From: Mycobacterium kiyosense
GTDB lineage: Bacteria > Actinomycetota > Actinomycetes > Mycobacteriales > Mycobacteriaceae
Assembly (NCBI GenBank): GCA_021654635.1
Contig: AP025179.1
Location: forward strand, 2,976,001-3,040,000
Direction of reading: 5' to 3'
DNA: 64,000 nucleotides
The number at the start of each line of letters is the position of its first letter. Position 1 is the stretch's first letter. The notes beneath the pieces were generated by a model. It searched no databases. It was not told the DNA's origin and saw nothing but the letters and a program-made list of their open reading frames with translations. The position numbers were made by a program, and so were the translations under genes. Of this stretch, positions 18,687 to 27,067 are shown in pieces.

Positions 18687-19358
18687 TCAGGCCGGCGCGC
18701 CTATCGCCGCGGTGAGGCATTCGCGCACCACCGAGACGAGATCCGCCGCCGGGTCCGCCCACTTGCTCAAACCCAGGCGATCGAGCAGCAGCCCGCCGAG
18801 AAAAACGTCGACGAACGCCGCACCCACCTGTTCGGGCGCCCGAGCCTCGGCCGGGTTGAACCAGACCCACATCCACTCCAGCGAGCCCCACAGTTGCAAT
18901 GCGGCTAGTTCGACGTCGACGCCGCGAAACACCCCGACCTGCACCCCGCTTCGGATTTCGTCCACGGTGAGCGCCTGCAACTGCTGACGCAACTTACGCA
19001 CCTGCTCCATGGCGGGATCGTCGAACAATTGCACCACTTCCCGCTGGCTCGCCACGGTCGAGTGCCGGGCGATCACGTGCAACAGCGCCGAGGTGTAGAT
19101 GATCGCGGCAATGCGTTCGTGCGGCGCGGCGAGTCGGTCCCACACCATCCGCAGCACGTCGAGCTGGCGGGCCAGGTGCGTTTCTTCCAGTTCGCGCAGC
19201 ATCTGCGCCTTGGTCCCGAAATGATGGACGATGGTGCCTTTGGACATGCCGAGCTCATCTGCGATGTCGCCGATATTCGTTCTGTCGTAGCCACGTTCGG
19301 CCACACAGCGGACAAACGCGTCGAGGATCTCGCCACGTCGGCCGGGCGATCTAGGCAT
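18687..19358 (-). CDS. TetR/AcrR-family repressor of the mce block
   Basis: DNA-binding repressor of 223 residues. The N-terminal helix-turn-helix (about 8-55) reads RRGEILDAFVRCVAERGYDRTNIGDIADELGMSKGTIVHHFGTKAQML in segments, typical of TetR. The C-terminal all-helical ligand domain contains LWGSLEWMWVWFNPAEA, rich in Trp and suited to a hydrophobic ligand. The start at 19358 has AAGG 8 bases upstream; longer frames run through the operator and are rejected. It lies directly upstream of the mce operon on the same strand. Its own promoter carries one operator copy, so autorepression and control of mce and the triple-Phd gene are inferred. It is much shorter than the duplicated Mce3R. Confidence 0.88.
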   Translation of the reverse strand: MPRSPGRRGEILDAFVRCVAERGYDRTNIGDIADELGMSKGTIVHHFGTKAQMLRELEETHLARQLDVLRMVWDRLAAPHERIAAIIYTSALLHVIARHSTVASQREVVQLFDDPAMEQVRKLRQQLQALTVDEIRSGVQVGVFRGVDVELAALQLWGSLEWMWVWFNPAEARAPEQVGAAFVDVFLGGLLLDRLGLSKWADPAADLVSVVRECLTAAIGAPA

Positions 19359-19684
19359 CTCAAAACCTTTGGAGTCAACTAACCGTACGAACGGTCTATC
19401 ATAACTGCGCCTGGTGGGGAAGCCCGGAATCGACACCCCCCGGGAATCGCGCGTCTGAATCGCGCGCCGAGTACGCCGGCGTGCAGCCGCGCCCGCGGCT
19501 GCGCCCAGCGCCGACCCTAAAATGGTTGCAGCAAAAAGGATTACGTGTTGTTGACCGTACGACGACCTGCTCGCGAGACGCCGTTGCAAGATTCAGACTC
19601 CCGACGGCCGCTAACGCCCGGCTGCCCGAAGTCGCTGGCGAACGCGGGACGCTCAGGGCGACTATCCGCCCGGCGCCCCCCGGC
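19359..19684. other. tetR promoter region
   Basis: No supported gene. Contains the tetR -10 and operator (19381-19403) and a partial copy of the palindrome (left half GACCGTACG at 19553-19561, right half degenerate). Confidence 0.5.
19381..19403 (-). promoter_or_regulatory. tetR promoter -10 and TetR-type operator, copy 1
   Basis: The operator AACCGTACGAACGGTC (19381-19396; minus strand GACCGTTCGTACGGTT) is immediately downstream of a minus-strand -10 box TATGAT (19403-19398). It ends 23 bp before the tetR start codon. A bound repressor would cover the transcription start, the standard layout of TetR autoregulation. Confidence 0.75.
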
Positions 19685-20002
19685 TCACAGGGCCTTCAAC
19701 GGCTTGCGGCAGGCGCGTCCTTCGGGCGCGGTGACGACATACATGTTCGCCCCGGGGGCCGACTTGATCTCGCCGGCGGTGTACATGGTCATCAGTTCTC
19801 TGCCGTCGGAGTCGACGACACACACGTAGGTGTCGGTCTCAGGGTCGTACTCGAAGTGGTCCCAGGCCAGGACGAACGCCAGGCAGTTTCCGTCCCGGTC
19901 GGCAACGACCAGTTTGTGGGTGCCTGACTCCTTCAACAATTGCGCATCCTGCTCGCGCTGTTGGGGAACTCCGTTGTTGCGAACCTTCACGCTCTCTAGC
20001 AT
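19685..20002 (-). CDS. hypothetical 105-residue protein
   Basis: Not recognised. Translation looks genuine: AAGGGAGTG lies 9 bases before the ATG, composition is balanced, and codon use matches the neighbours. The product is soluble, begins MLESVKVRNNGVPQQREQDA, and has a central acidic beta-rich part (VVADRDGNCLAFVLAWDHFEYDPETDTYV) ending in a basic tail. No signal peptide or membrane segment. It stands alone between the tetR promoter and the amidohydrolase gene on the same strand. Confidence 0.7.
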   Translation of the reverse strand: MLESVKVRNNGVPQQREQDAQLLKESGTHKLVVADRDGNCLAFVLAWDHFEYDPETDTYVCVVDSDGRELMTMYTAGEIKSAPGANMYVVTAPEGRACRKPLKAL

Positions 20003-20108
20003 CTGTGCACTCCCTTGGCGAGGTTGGCTCCGTCTGGCGGGCGGTCAACGATCCCGACTTGGCGGCAGTTTGGAGATTACCCCCGAAATTTGCCTACTGA
20101 CCAGGGGA

Positions 20109-21308
20109 TTAATACCCTTCCGGCGGGTGCCGAAAGTGCTCGGTCCCGCCCGCGGCGACCGGGCCGCGGGGGTCGCCACTGGCCAGCCGGTAGAGGCGTG
20201 CGGCGTTGAGGTGGCCGATGAGGTCAACCACCCGGATCGCCTCGGCCTCACTCCACTCGCCGGCGGCGACGAAGCCGGCCAACACTGCGTGAATCCCGTG
20301 GCGCCACAACGTGGCACCCAGGAAATGCAGCTCGGCCGGACCGTACCCGTCCGAGGAGTACAGGATCTTGCGGAACGGCGCCAGTTCCAGCAATCGGGCG
20401 ATAAATGCCGACGCGCGGGCGCCCAGGTGGTTCACGCTCAGCCCGCCGTCGACGTAGACGTTGTTGAATGCCTGGGCCAGATACCCGGCCTCGCGTTCGT
20501 AGGGATAGCAGTGCAACAACACGATCGGGGTGGTGCCGGACGTGCGCAGGAAGTCCAGCAGCAGCAACGGGTTGGTCTTGTCCAGATCGCAGTCGCGGTC
20601 CCCGAGGCCGACATGCAACTGCAGCGGTTTGCCCAGCCGCAGTCCCTGATGCAACCCGAAACGCAGCAGGACCGGGTCGGTCAGTCGGGCGGCACCCTCG
20701 TCGCGCCACCGCTGCGCCGCCTCGGCGACCTGCGCCGCCGCCGGTTCGCTCAGGTCCCTATCGAATCCGCCCCGGTAGGCCAGCACCGACTTGGTGCCTA
20801 CCGCGGTGGCCGCGCGCCGGTGCAGGATCGCCTCGAACTCCGACGCGTAGTCACCGGCCGCCCGGGCCGGGCCGCCTCGACCGCGACCTGTTCCAGTCTG
20901 ACCACCTCGTAGGCGGGACGCCCGGAAAGCTGGCTCAATTGCGCGACGTCGGTGACCTCGTCGCCGAAACCGGTGTCCACCAGCCAGTTGCTCACCCCGG
21001 CCGCCGGCAGGAACAGCCGGGCCAATTCGACCTCGGTGAGCCGGCTGCGGGCTTCCCAATATTGTTGCGGGTCAACATGTTTAGGCATCCCAAGGATGGC
21101 CGCGCAGTGGCTGCGGACGGCAAAGCCCAGTTGGGTGTCGAACCCGGAGTCGAAGTCGGCCAGGGGTTCGGTGTTGGCTTCGTTCAGGGCGTTCTCGAAC
21201 CGCCGCCGGTCCCCCCGCCGTCAGCCAGCACCCGTGCACGTGTTGGTCGATCAACGCCACGTGGCGGATATGTTGCGCCAGGGCCGATTCCGACGGGGTG
21301 GCGCTCAC
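20109..21308 (-). pseudogene. amidohydrolase family protein (Rv1879 type), two frameshifts
   Basis: Metal-dependent amidohydrolase (TIM-barrel) of about 399 residues if repaired. Segments in three frames: IDQHVHGCWLTAG (metal-binding HxH), then RRRFENALNEANTEPLADFDSGFDTQ..., then AAGDYASEFEAILHRR to the end with LQLHVGLGDRD, IVLLHCYPYEREAGY and YSSDGYGPAE. Breaks: one extra G/C in the run of six at 21211-21216, and a single-base loss near 20875. Net length is a multiple of three. GTG at 21308 overlaps the glnA3 stop. Adjacent to glnA3, it resembles the two halves of fungal FluG (amidohydrolase plus glutamine synthetase) encoded separately. Confidence 0.82.
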
Positions 21309-22657
21309 AGGCTCCACGCCATCCGGAACTTGTCCGCCAGCTGTTCGGCGGGCAGGCTCCCGTACCGGTCATGTTCCATGCGGCGGACCGCGAGCACCAT
21401 ATCCACCACCTGATCTCCCAGTATCCGTCGTAACAAGACCGAACTATCCAGGGCGGCAAGCGCTTCCAGCTGAGCTTCGGGCAGCAGCTGGGTGCCGGCA
21501 CCGGCCCGGTCCGATTCGGACAGTTTCGCCGGGTCGATGGTGGTCTGCGGCGGCAACACCGCGTCGGTCTCGATGCCGTCGAGTGCCAGCCCCAGAATCG
21601 CCGCGGAGGCCAGATACGGATTTGCCGAGGGATCGACGATCTTCACCTCGACATTGCCGCCCTGCGGATTGCCGGAGCCGGCGACGACGAAACGCACCGC
21701 GGCTTCCCGGTTCTCGACGCCCCAGCATGCGTAGGCGCCGGCCCAGTTGCCGGGCCGCATCCGCAGGCCGGACACGATGGACCCGCACAGGATGCCCTGT
21801 GCCTCCGGCAGGCCGCGCAGCACGCCGGCCACCGCCGCCTGGCCGGTGGCCGTCATGCCGCCGGGACCGGTGCCACCGGAGAACACCGGTCCCTGCTGGT
21901 TGGTCAACGAAAAATGTTGGTGTGCGCCGGATCCCACGCCACCGGCGAACGGTGCGGGTGACAGGCTGACCCGCAACCCGTGCCGGCGCGCGGCGCGTCC
22001 GATGACGATGCGCAACAGCACCAACTGATCCGCGGCGGCCACCGGCGGTTGGGGTGCCAACGATATCTCGAACTGATTGGCTCCGTATTCAGGATGGAAC
22101 TGCTCGATCGCCACACCGGCCAGGGTGGCCCCCGCGGTGACGTCGCGGACGAATGCTTCGTGCTCGAGAACACCGGCCAGACCGTACTGGGCCCATAGTG
22201 TGGCCGGCAGCCGGCCGCCGTCGGAATCGACCAGCAGGAACTCGATTTCGTGACCCACGGCGGCTTCCAGGCCCGCCTCAGCGAGCGCGGCTTCGATGCG
22301 CAGCAGGGTGCCGCGGCCGCACGCCGGGACGGGGGTGCCGTCCTGCTCGAAGAAACCGGCGGGCGCCCAGGCCAGGCCGTCGCCGATCAGGCGCAGCCCG
22401 GACAGGTCGATGCGCACCCGCTGATCTCCCACCACCCCGACGTCGTCGGTGAACGCGATACCGGTCTGATCGATGGCGAAGGCGTGCCACGACGGGCTGG
22501 CACCCAGTCCGGGATCGGCGAAAGTGTTGGTGCGCCGAATCGGAACGGCTTTGGCCTGCGTGAGGCCGGCCGGGTTCACCACGGTGCCGATCACGGTGTC
22601 GACGCCCTCGCCCTCGAGTTGGGCGATGGCCGCGGCGGCGAGCGGGGTAGCAGTCAC
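21305..22657 (-). CDS. glnA3: glutamine synthetase-like protein GlnA3
   Basis: Glutamine-synthetase-fold ligase of 450 residues. Conserved active-site blocks are visible: GHEIEFLL, EQFHPEYGANQFEIS, SGAHQHFSL (ATP/glutamate site), ENREAAVRF and NVEVKIVDPSANPYL. It lacks the features of the main GlnA1, such as the adenylylation Tyr loop. GlnA3-type enzymes in actinobacteria gamma-glutamylate polyamines rather than ammonia; whether this one does is inference. The gene overlaps the amidohydrolase gene downstream (GTGA) and follows the AhpD-like gene. Confidence 0.9.
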   Translation of the reverse strand: MTATPLAAAAIAQLEGEGVDTVIGTVVNPAGLTQAKAVPIRRTNTFADPGLGASPSWHAFAIDQTGIAFTDDVGVVGDQRVRIDLSGLRLIGDGLAWAPAGFFEQDGTPVPACGRGTLLRIEAALAEAGLEAAVGHEIEFLLVDSDGGRLPATLWAQYGLAGVLEHEAFVRDVTAGATLAGVAIEQFHPEYGANQFEISLAPQPPVAAADQLVLLRIVIGRAARRHGLRVSLSPAPFAGGVGSGAHQHFSLTNQQGPVFSGGTGPGGMTATGQAAVAGVLRGLPEAQGILCGSIVSGLRMRPGNWAGAYACWGVENREAAVRFVVAGSGNPQGGNVEVKIVDPSANPYLASAAILGLALDGIETDAVLPPQTTIDPAKLSESDRAGAGTQLLPEAQLEALAALDSSVLLRRILGDQVVDMVLAVRRMEHDRYGSLPAEQLADKFRMAWSL

Positions 22658-22676
22658 GCCGGCCGCCCGATCGTGC

Positions 22677-23171
22677 TCAGGCCCGGCTGGGCAGCGTCAG
22701 CTTGCACGCCTGACCGATGTCCAGGGTCCGCAGCACCCGTCCCATGCCCACCCACAGTGCGCAGGAGATGGCCAGGTCGGCGAGCAGTTCCTCGGAGAAG
22801 TGCTCGCCGGCCCGATCCCAGAAGTCTTCGTCGTCGCGCAGCGCGGTGTGGTCGGTGGCGAACCGGTGCGCGAATTCGGCTGCCAGCCGCTCCTGCTCGC
22901 TGTAGCCGGGCCAGGTGCGCCATTCGGCGGCATGCTCGTAGAGGTCTTCATCCACGCCGGCGGCCGGACCGTCGGCATCGCGGGTGTTGACGCACACGAT
23001 GCACTCGTTGTCGTTGGCGATCACCGCGCGTGCGATTTCGCGGGTGCGCAACGGCAGCCGGTTGCTGGTGTAGACCGCGCGGCTGAAATTCGCCATCGCG
23101 CTGCCGAGTTCGGGGGATTTGAGTACCCAGCCGGCCACGTCGTCGTCGGCGAAACTTCCGATTCGGCTCAT
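22677..23171 (-). CDS. carboxymuconolactone decarboxylase / AhpD-like protein
   Basis: All-helical protein of 164 residues in the CMD/AhpD superfamily. The family core LPLRTREIARAVIANDNECIVCVNTRDAD carries the paired cysteines CIVC, the peroxidatic/redox motif, followed by the typical second helical half with EQERLAAEFAHRF. A peroxidase or thiol-disulfide role is likely; the substrate is unknown. ATG 23171 is used although its ribosome-binding site is weak. It lies 19 bp before glnA3, so co-transcription is probable. Confidence 0.82.
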   Translation of the reverse strand: MSRIGSFADDDVAGWVLKSPELGSAMANFSRAVYTSNRLPLRTREIARAVIANDNECIVCVNTRDADGPAAGVDEDLYEHAAEWRTWPGYSEQERLAAEFAHRFATDHTALRDDEDFWDRAGEHFSEELLADLAISCALWVGMGRVLRTLDIGQACKLTLPSRA

Positions 23172-23202
23172 GGCGAGATGGTACGCCCGCGCCTGCCCGT
23201 CG

Positions 23203-25269
23203 TTAGCTACCGGTATGGGCGCCGGCACCCGACATCGCCACCGTGGGTGTCTCGTCATTCCAATCACGTTGAGCGATAACCCGATACGCGACACGACCGA
23301 GCGCGGCCTGGACGGCCTCCCGGTCCGGCCGAGCGGCGAATCCGGCCGAGCGGGACAGCTTGTCGGTGAGCCAGGCGACCAGCAGCGAATACACGTAGTC
23401 GACCTGCGCGACCCCGGCGGGAGTGAGCCGGACGCGGTCGCCGTCGCGGATCAGGTAGCCGGCGGCGGCCAGCCGCGCGAAGGTCGGTTCGAGCAACTCG
23501 AAAGGGATGTTCAGATGTTCGCCCATGTCGGTGAGCCGGGCCACCCCGAAGAACTGCTGATAGCGGTTGACCCGCAACACCGCCCACAGTCCGGCCACGT
23601 CGAGTCGGCAGTCCGGCCGCATCGCGATGCTGCGCAACCGCATGCCGGGTTCCGCGCGCAGCACCCGGGCGATCGCATTCTCCAGCATCTGCTCGGGGGT
23701 TTCGGTGGTGGGCATCGCGAAGCCGTCGCCGAGGTCGACGGTGCTGGGATGGATGTCGCGCAGTGGGACTTCGCGCAGAAAGAGCGCCAGCACGAACCCG
23801 ACCGCGGCCACCGGTGCCGCGCACAGGAAGACCTGGGACAGCGACTCGGCGTAGGCGTGCACGATCGGGGCGATCACGGCGGCAGGCTGGCGGTGCAGGG
23901 CGCCCGGTGAGCTGGCCGCCTCGGCCGAGACGCCGCTGGTCGCCAGTGCCGGACCGAGCCTGCGGTTGAGGAAGTTGACGAACAACGATCCGAACACGGC
24001 GGCCCCGAACGAGCTGCCGATGGTCCGAAAGAAGCTCACCCCGGAGGTAGCCACGCCGAGATCCCCGAAATTCGAGGTGTTCTGCACGATCAGCACCAGC
24101 ACCTGCATGGACAGCCCGATCCCGGCGCCCAGCGTCAGCAGGTAGACCGACTGCAGCGCGGCAGGGGTCGAACCGTCCATCCGCGACATCAGCACGAACG
24201 CGATCGTCATCAGCGCGGTACCGGCGACCGGGAAGATCTTGTAGCGGCCGGTGCGGCCCACCAAGGTGCCGCTGCCGGTGGAGGTGACCAGCATGCCCAC
24301 CACCATCGGCAGGGTGCGCAGGCCCGAGGTGGTCGCCGAGACACCGTTGACGTACTGCATGAACGTCGGCAGGAACGTCATCGCACCCAGCATCGCGAAA
24401 CCGACCACGAACGACAGCACGCAGCAGACGGTGAACACCGGGTTGGCGAACAGCCGGATCGGCAGAATCGGTTGCGCGGCACGAATTTCCACCCACACGA
24501 ACACCGCAAGTGCCAGCGTCGACGCGGCGAACAACCCGATGATGGTCGCCGACTGCCACGGGTAGACGGTGCCGCCCCAGCTGGTCGCCAGGGTCAGGCC
24601 CGCCGCGCCCAGGCCGATGAAGGCGATTCCCGCGTAGTCGACGACCGGCTTGGCCGTGCTGGTCAGGGCCGGGATCGCCGCGCTCGCAACGCAGATCACC
24701 ACGATCGAGACCGGCAGGTTGATCCAGAACGCCCACCGCCAGGTCATGTAGTCGGTGAAGTAGCCCCCCAGCAATGGACCCACCACCGTCGTGACCCCGA
24801 AGACCGCGCCCAGGATCCCTTGGTAGCGGCCGCGATCCCGCAGCGGGACCACCTCGCCGATCAGCGCGCTGGCGGTGACGGTGATGGCGCCGCCTCCGAT
24901 GCCCTGCAGGGCTCGCGAGCCCACCAGCATGGTCATCGACGTGGCCAGACCGCACAGCACCGATCCCGCTACGAAGAACAGCACGGCCACGACGAACACC
25001 CGCTTGCGGCCGAACAGGTCACCGAGCTTGCCGACCAGCGCGGTGACGATCGTGGAGGCCAGTAGGTAGCTGGTGACCACCCACGATTGCCGGCCCGCGT
25101 CGCCGAGGTCGGCGACGATGGTCGGCAACGCGGTCGCGACGATGGTCTGGTCCAAGGCGGCCAGCAGCATTCCCAGCATGACGGCGAGGAAGATGAAGTT
25201 GCGCCGCTGCGGGGTTATCTCTGGGGCGATCGGTGCGGAGATCGCAGTGCCGCCTGCGGTTGTCGTCAT
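23203..25269 (-). CDS. MFS exporter, DHA2/EmrB type, with C-terminal winged-helix domain (Rv1877 type)
   Basis: Proton-driven drug/metabolite exporter of 688 residues. About 14 transmembrane helices span 28-500, with the MFS signatures GKLGDLFGRKRVF (loop 2-3) and GPLLGGYFTDYMTWRWAFWINLP (motif C region). After the last helix, residues ~555-640 form a MarR-like winged helix: EHLNIPFELLEPTFARL, AAGYLIRDGDRVRLTPAG. This cytoplasmic extension is also in the M. tuberculosis homologue and is unusual for a transporter. GGAAGG precedes the ATG. Confidence 0.9.
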   Translation of the reverse strand: MTTTAGGTAISAPIAPEITPQRRNFIFLAVMLGMLLAALDQTIVATALPTIVADLGDAGRQSWVVTSYLLASTIVTALVGKLGDLFGRKRVFVVAVLFFVAGSVLCGLATSMTMLVGSRALQGIGGGAITVTASALIGEVVPLRDRGRYQGILGAVFGVTTVVGPLLGGYFTDYMTWRWAFWINLPVSIVVICVASAAIPALTSTAKPVVDYAGIAFIGLGAAGLTLATSWGGTVYPWQSATIIGLFAASTLALAVFVWVEIRAAQPILPIRLFANPVFTVCCVLSFVVGFAMLGAMTFLPTFMQYVNGVSATTSGLRTLPMVVGMLVTSTGSGTLVGRTGRYKIFPVAGTALMTIAFVLMSRMDGSTPAALQSVYLLTLGAGIGLSMQVLVLIVQNTSNFGDLGVATSGVSFFRTIGSSFGAAVFGSLFVNFLNRRLGPALATSGVSAEAASSPGALHRQPAAVIAPIVHAYAESLSQVFLCAAPVAAVGFVLALFLREVPLRDIHPSTVDLGDGFAMPTTETPEQMLENAIARVLRAEPGMRLRSIAMRPDCRLDVAGLWAVLRVNRYQQFFGVARLTDMGEHLNIPFELLEPTFARLAAAGYLIRDGDRVRLTPAGVAQVDYVYSLLVAWLTDKLSRSAGFAARPDREAVQAALGRVAYRVIAQRDWNDETPTVAMSGAGAHTGS

Positions 25270-25316
25270 GATCGCCTTCCGATGCTAGCGGCTCGGAAGG
25301 CTACGACACGGGCGCG

Positions 25317-25796
25317 TCAGCTCGGCGGGCGGGAGACGCACTGCGCGGAGTACAGCTCCTCGCCGAGCTTCTCCATCAGCTCGAGTTGCGTCTCCAGGTA
25401 ATCGATGTGCGATTCCTCGTCCGCGACGATCTTCTCCAGCAACGTGGCGCTGGTGCTGTCCTGCTTCTCGCGGCACATGATGATGCCGGGCTTGAGCCGG
25501 GCCAGCACCTCGTACTCGATGGCCAGGTCGGCCTCGAACTGTTCGCGCAGCGTCTGACCGATACGCAGCGAGAAGATGCGCTGGTAGTTCGGCAGGCCGT
25601 CCAGCAGCAGGATGCGGTCGGTGATCGCTTCGGCGTGCCGCATCTCGTCGAACGACTCCGCGCGAGTGTGCTCGGCGAGTTCGGTGAAGCCCCAGTTGTC
25701 CTGCATCTTCGAATGCAGGAAGTACTGGTTGATCGCGGTCAGCTCGCTGGTCAACTGCTCGTTGAGCAGCCGTAGTACGTCCGGATCACCTTGCAT
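25317..25796 (-). CDS. bfrA: bacterioferritin BfrA
   Basis: Haem-containing 24-mer iron-storage ferritin, 159 residues, nearly identical to M. tuberculosis BfrA. Ferroxidase ligands are all present: Glu18, Glu51, His54, Glu94, Glu127 and His130; Met52 (in DEMRHAE) is the haem axial ligand. The start is ATG 25796 with AGGAG 7 bases upstream; a GTG two codons earlier is rejected. Two IdeR boxes lie about 190-230 bp upstream, consistent with iron-dependent activation by IdeR, and a bfd gene lies divergently across them. Confidence 0.96.
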   Translation of the reverse strand: MQGDPDVLRLLNEQLTSELTAINQYFLHSKMQDNWGFTELAEHTRAESFDEMRHAEAITDRILLLDGLPNYQRIFSLRIGQTLREQFEADLAIEYEVLARLKPGIIMCREKQDSTSATLLEKIVADEESHIDYLETQLELMEKLGEELYSAQCVSRPPS

Positions 25797-25985
25797 GATC
25801 ACTCCTACGGTGAAGGGCTGTCAGGTCAGACCGCAGATGGGCTGGGCTGGAGCGCGTCTGCGGGATGTAGCAGCACTTTTGCGTGCCGCCTACGAATCTA
25901 GTGCAGTTCCGGCGAGTCAGGACAGCCTTCATCGCGCCGTCGGCGTGTCCGGCGGGCGCGGGATCGCGGATAGCGTATCAGCGAG

Positions 25986-26004
25986 TTAGGTTAGACTCCA
26001 CTAA
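25986..26004. promoter_or_regulatory. IdeR iron box 1
   Basis: TTAGGTTAGACTCCACTAA is a 19-bp iron box closely matching the IdeR consensus TTAGGTTAGGCTAACCTAA, with its left half intact. It is the box nearer bfrA and is spaced 24 bp from box 2. Confidence 0.88.
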
Positions 26005-26009
26005 TCGAC

Positions 26010-26028
26010 TTAGGTTAGACTCTGCTAA
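26010..26028. promoter_or_regulatory. IdeR iron box 2
   Basis: TTAGGTTAGACTCTGCTAA, nearly identical to box 1 and in the same orientation. Tandem boxes like these are known upstream of M. tuberculosis bfrA, where Fe-IdeR activates. For the divergent bfd the boxes are only 86 bp from the start codon, so opposite (repressing) effects are possible. Confidence 0.88.
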
Positions 26029-26113
26029 TTATGTGGCACATGGTTATGGCGTTGCCGCCGGCCTCCCCGACCTCGTGGGACGACCGGCGCGCCCGTCCGG
26101 CGGGTGTTTGCTG

Positions 26114-26302
26114 ATGTACGTGTGCCTATGTGTGGGAGCCACCAATCAGACTGTGTGCGAGGCTGTCGCGCGGGGCGCGTCGACCTCGAAAGAGATTGCT
26201 GCCGCTTGCGGGGCGGGGGCCGACTGTGGCCGGTGCCGGCGGACGCTGCGCGCGATCATCGCCGCCGCCAACCAGCTCGACTCGGCCGCCGCGGTAGGTT
26301 AA
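26114..26302 (+). CDS. bfd: bacterioferritin-associated ferredoxin Bfd
   Basis: Small [2Fe-2S] protein of 62 residues that docks on bacterioferritin and reduces its haem to release stored iron. The four cluster ligands sit at Cys4, Cys6, Cys38 and Cys41, exactly the Bfd spacing. ATG 26114 follows GGCGGG. It is divergent from bfrA across two IdeR boxes. Its TAA stop overlaps the TAA of the convergent enoyl-CoA hydratase gene (bases 26299-26302). Confidence 0.92.
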   Translation: MYVCLCVGATNQTVCEAVARGASTSKEIAAACGAGADCGRCRRTLRAIIAAANQLDSAAAVG

Positions 26303-27063
26303 CTCCGCTTTCGTTCGCTGAAGTCCGCCAGCGCTGCGGCATTGGCCTGTGCGCCCATCAACTCGGCGAAGTGCGCGTTCTCCCGGGCCGTCGCCGCCGC
26401 GATCTGCGCGCGTAGCGGCTCCATCATGGTGTGCTTGACGGCCATCAGGCTCGGGATGGGGCGGCCGGCCAGGATCTCGGCGTGCCGCCGGGCGTCGGCC
26501 AGCAGGTCCTCCGGCTCGCACACCCGCCAGACCAGCCCCATCCGCAACGCCTCGGGCGCGTCGACCCACTCCGAGGACATCAGCAGCCAGGCGGCGTTCT
26601 GCCGGCCCAGCAACTGCGGCAGCAGATACGACGACGCGGCTTCAGGGGCCACTCCCAGGCTGGTGAACGGGCATTTCAGCCGCGCGGTCGACGACATGAA
26701 GGCCAGGTCGGCATAGCCCAGGATGGTGGTGCCGATGCCCAGCCCGACCCCGTTGACGGCGCAGATGAACGGCTTGGGAAATGCGGTGAGCGCCTCGATG
26801 AGCCCACGGAAGCCGAACTTGCCTTCCTGGAAGTCCGGGTCGGTGAACCGGGCCTGCATCTCGGCCAGGTCGGTGCCGGCGCTGAAACCCCGTCCCGCAC
26901 CGGTCAGCAGCACGACCGCGACCTCCGGATCGGCGGCGGCATCCAAGAGGGCCTGTGCGGTGGCGTCGTAGAGGGCTTCGTTGAAGGCGTTCAACGCCTC
27001 GGGCCGGTTCAGGGTCAGGGTGCGTACGCGGTTTTCGTCGTCGATGAGCAGCGTCACGCGCAC
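26299..27063 (-). CDS. enoyl-CoA hydratase/isomerase family protein
   Basis: Crotonase-fold enzyme of 254 residues acting on acyl-CoA thioesters. Signature segments: LNRPEALNAFNEALYDA, oxyanion-hole regions GRGFSAGTDLAEM and AVNGVGLGIGTTILGYADL, then FTSLGVAPEAASSYLLPQLLG, where the acidic residue (APEA) replaces the second catalytic Glu region. This layout favours an isomerase or a 2-enoyl hydratase. The GTG start is preceded by little ribosome-binding sequence. It lies 4 bp after the start of the PPOX gene upstream on the same strand, so co-transcription is likely. Confidence 0.88.
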   Translation of the reverse strand: MRVTLLIDDENRVRTLTLNRPEALNAFNEALYDATAQALLDAAADPEVAVVLLTGAGRGFSAGTDLAEMQARFTDPDFQEGKFGFRGLIEALTAFPKPFICAVNGVGLGIGTTILGYADLAFMSSTARLKCPFTSLGVAPEAASSYLLPQLLGRQNAAWLLMSSEWVDAPEALRMGLVWRVCEPEDLLADARRHAEILAGRPIPSLMAVKHTMMEPLRAQIAAATARENAHFAELMGAQANAAALADFSERKRS

Positions 27064-27067
27064 GAGA

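Larger units (their letters stand above)
25797..26113. other. bfrA-bfd divergent control region
   Basis: Shared regulatory region with tandem IdeR boxes at 25986-26028. No gene or terminator is seen elsewhere in it. Confidence 0.6.

Noticed and set aside
19553..19568. Possible fifth operator copy upstream of tetR
   Set aside because: Only the left half (GACCGTACG) fits; the right half is degenerate, so it is mentioned as a half-site but not counted.
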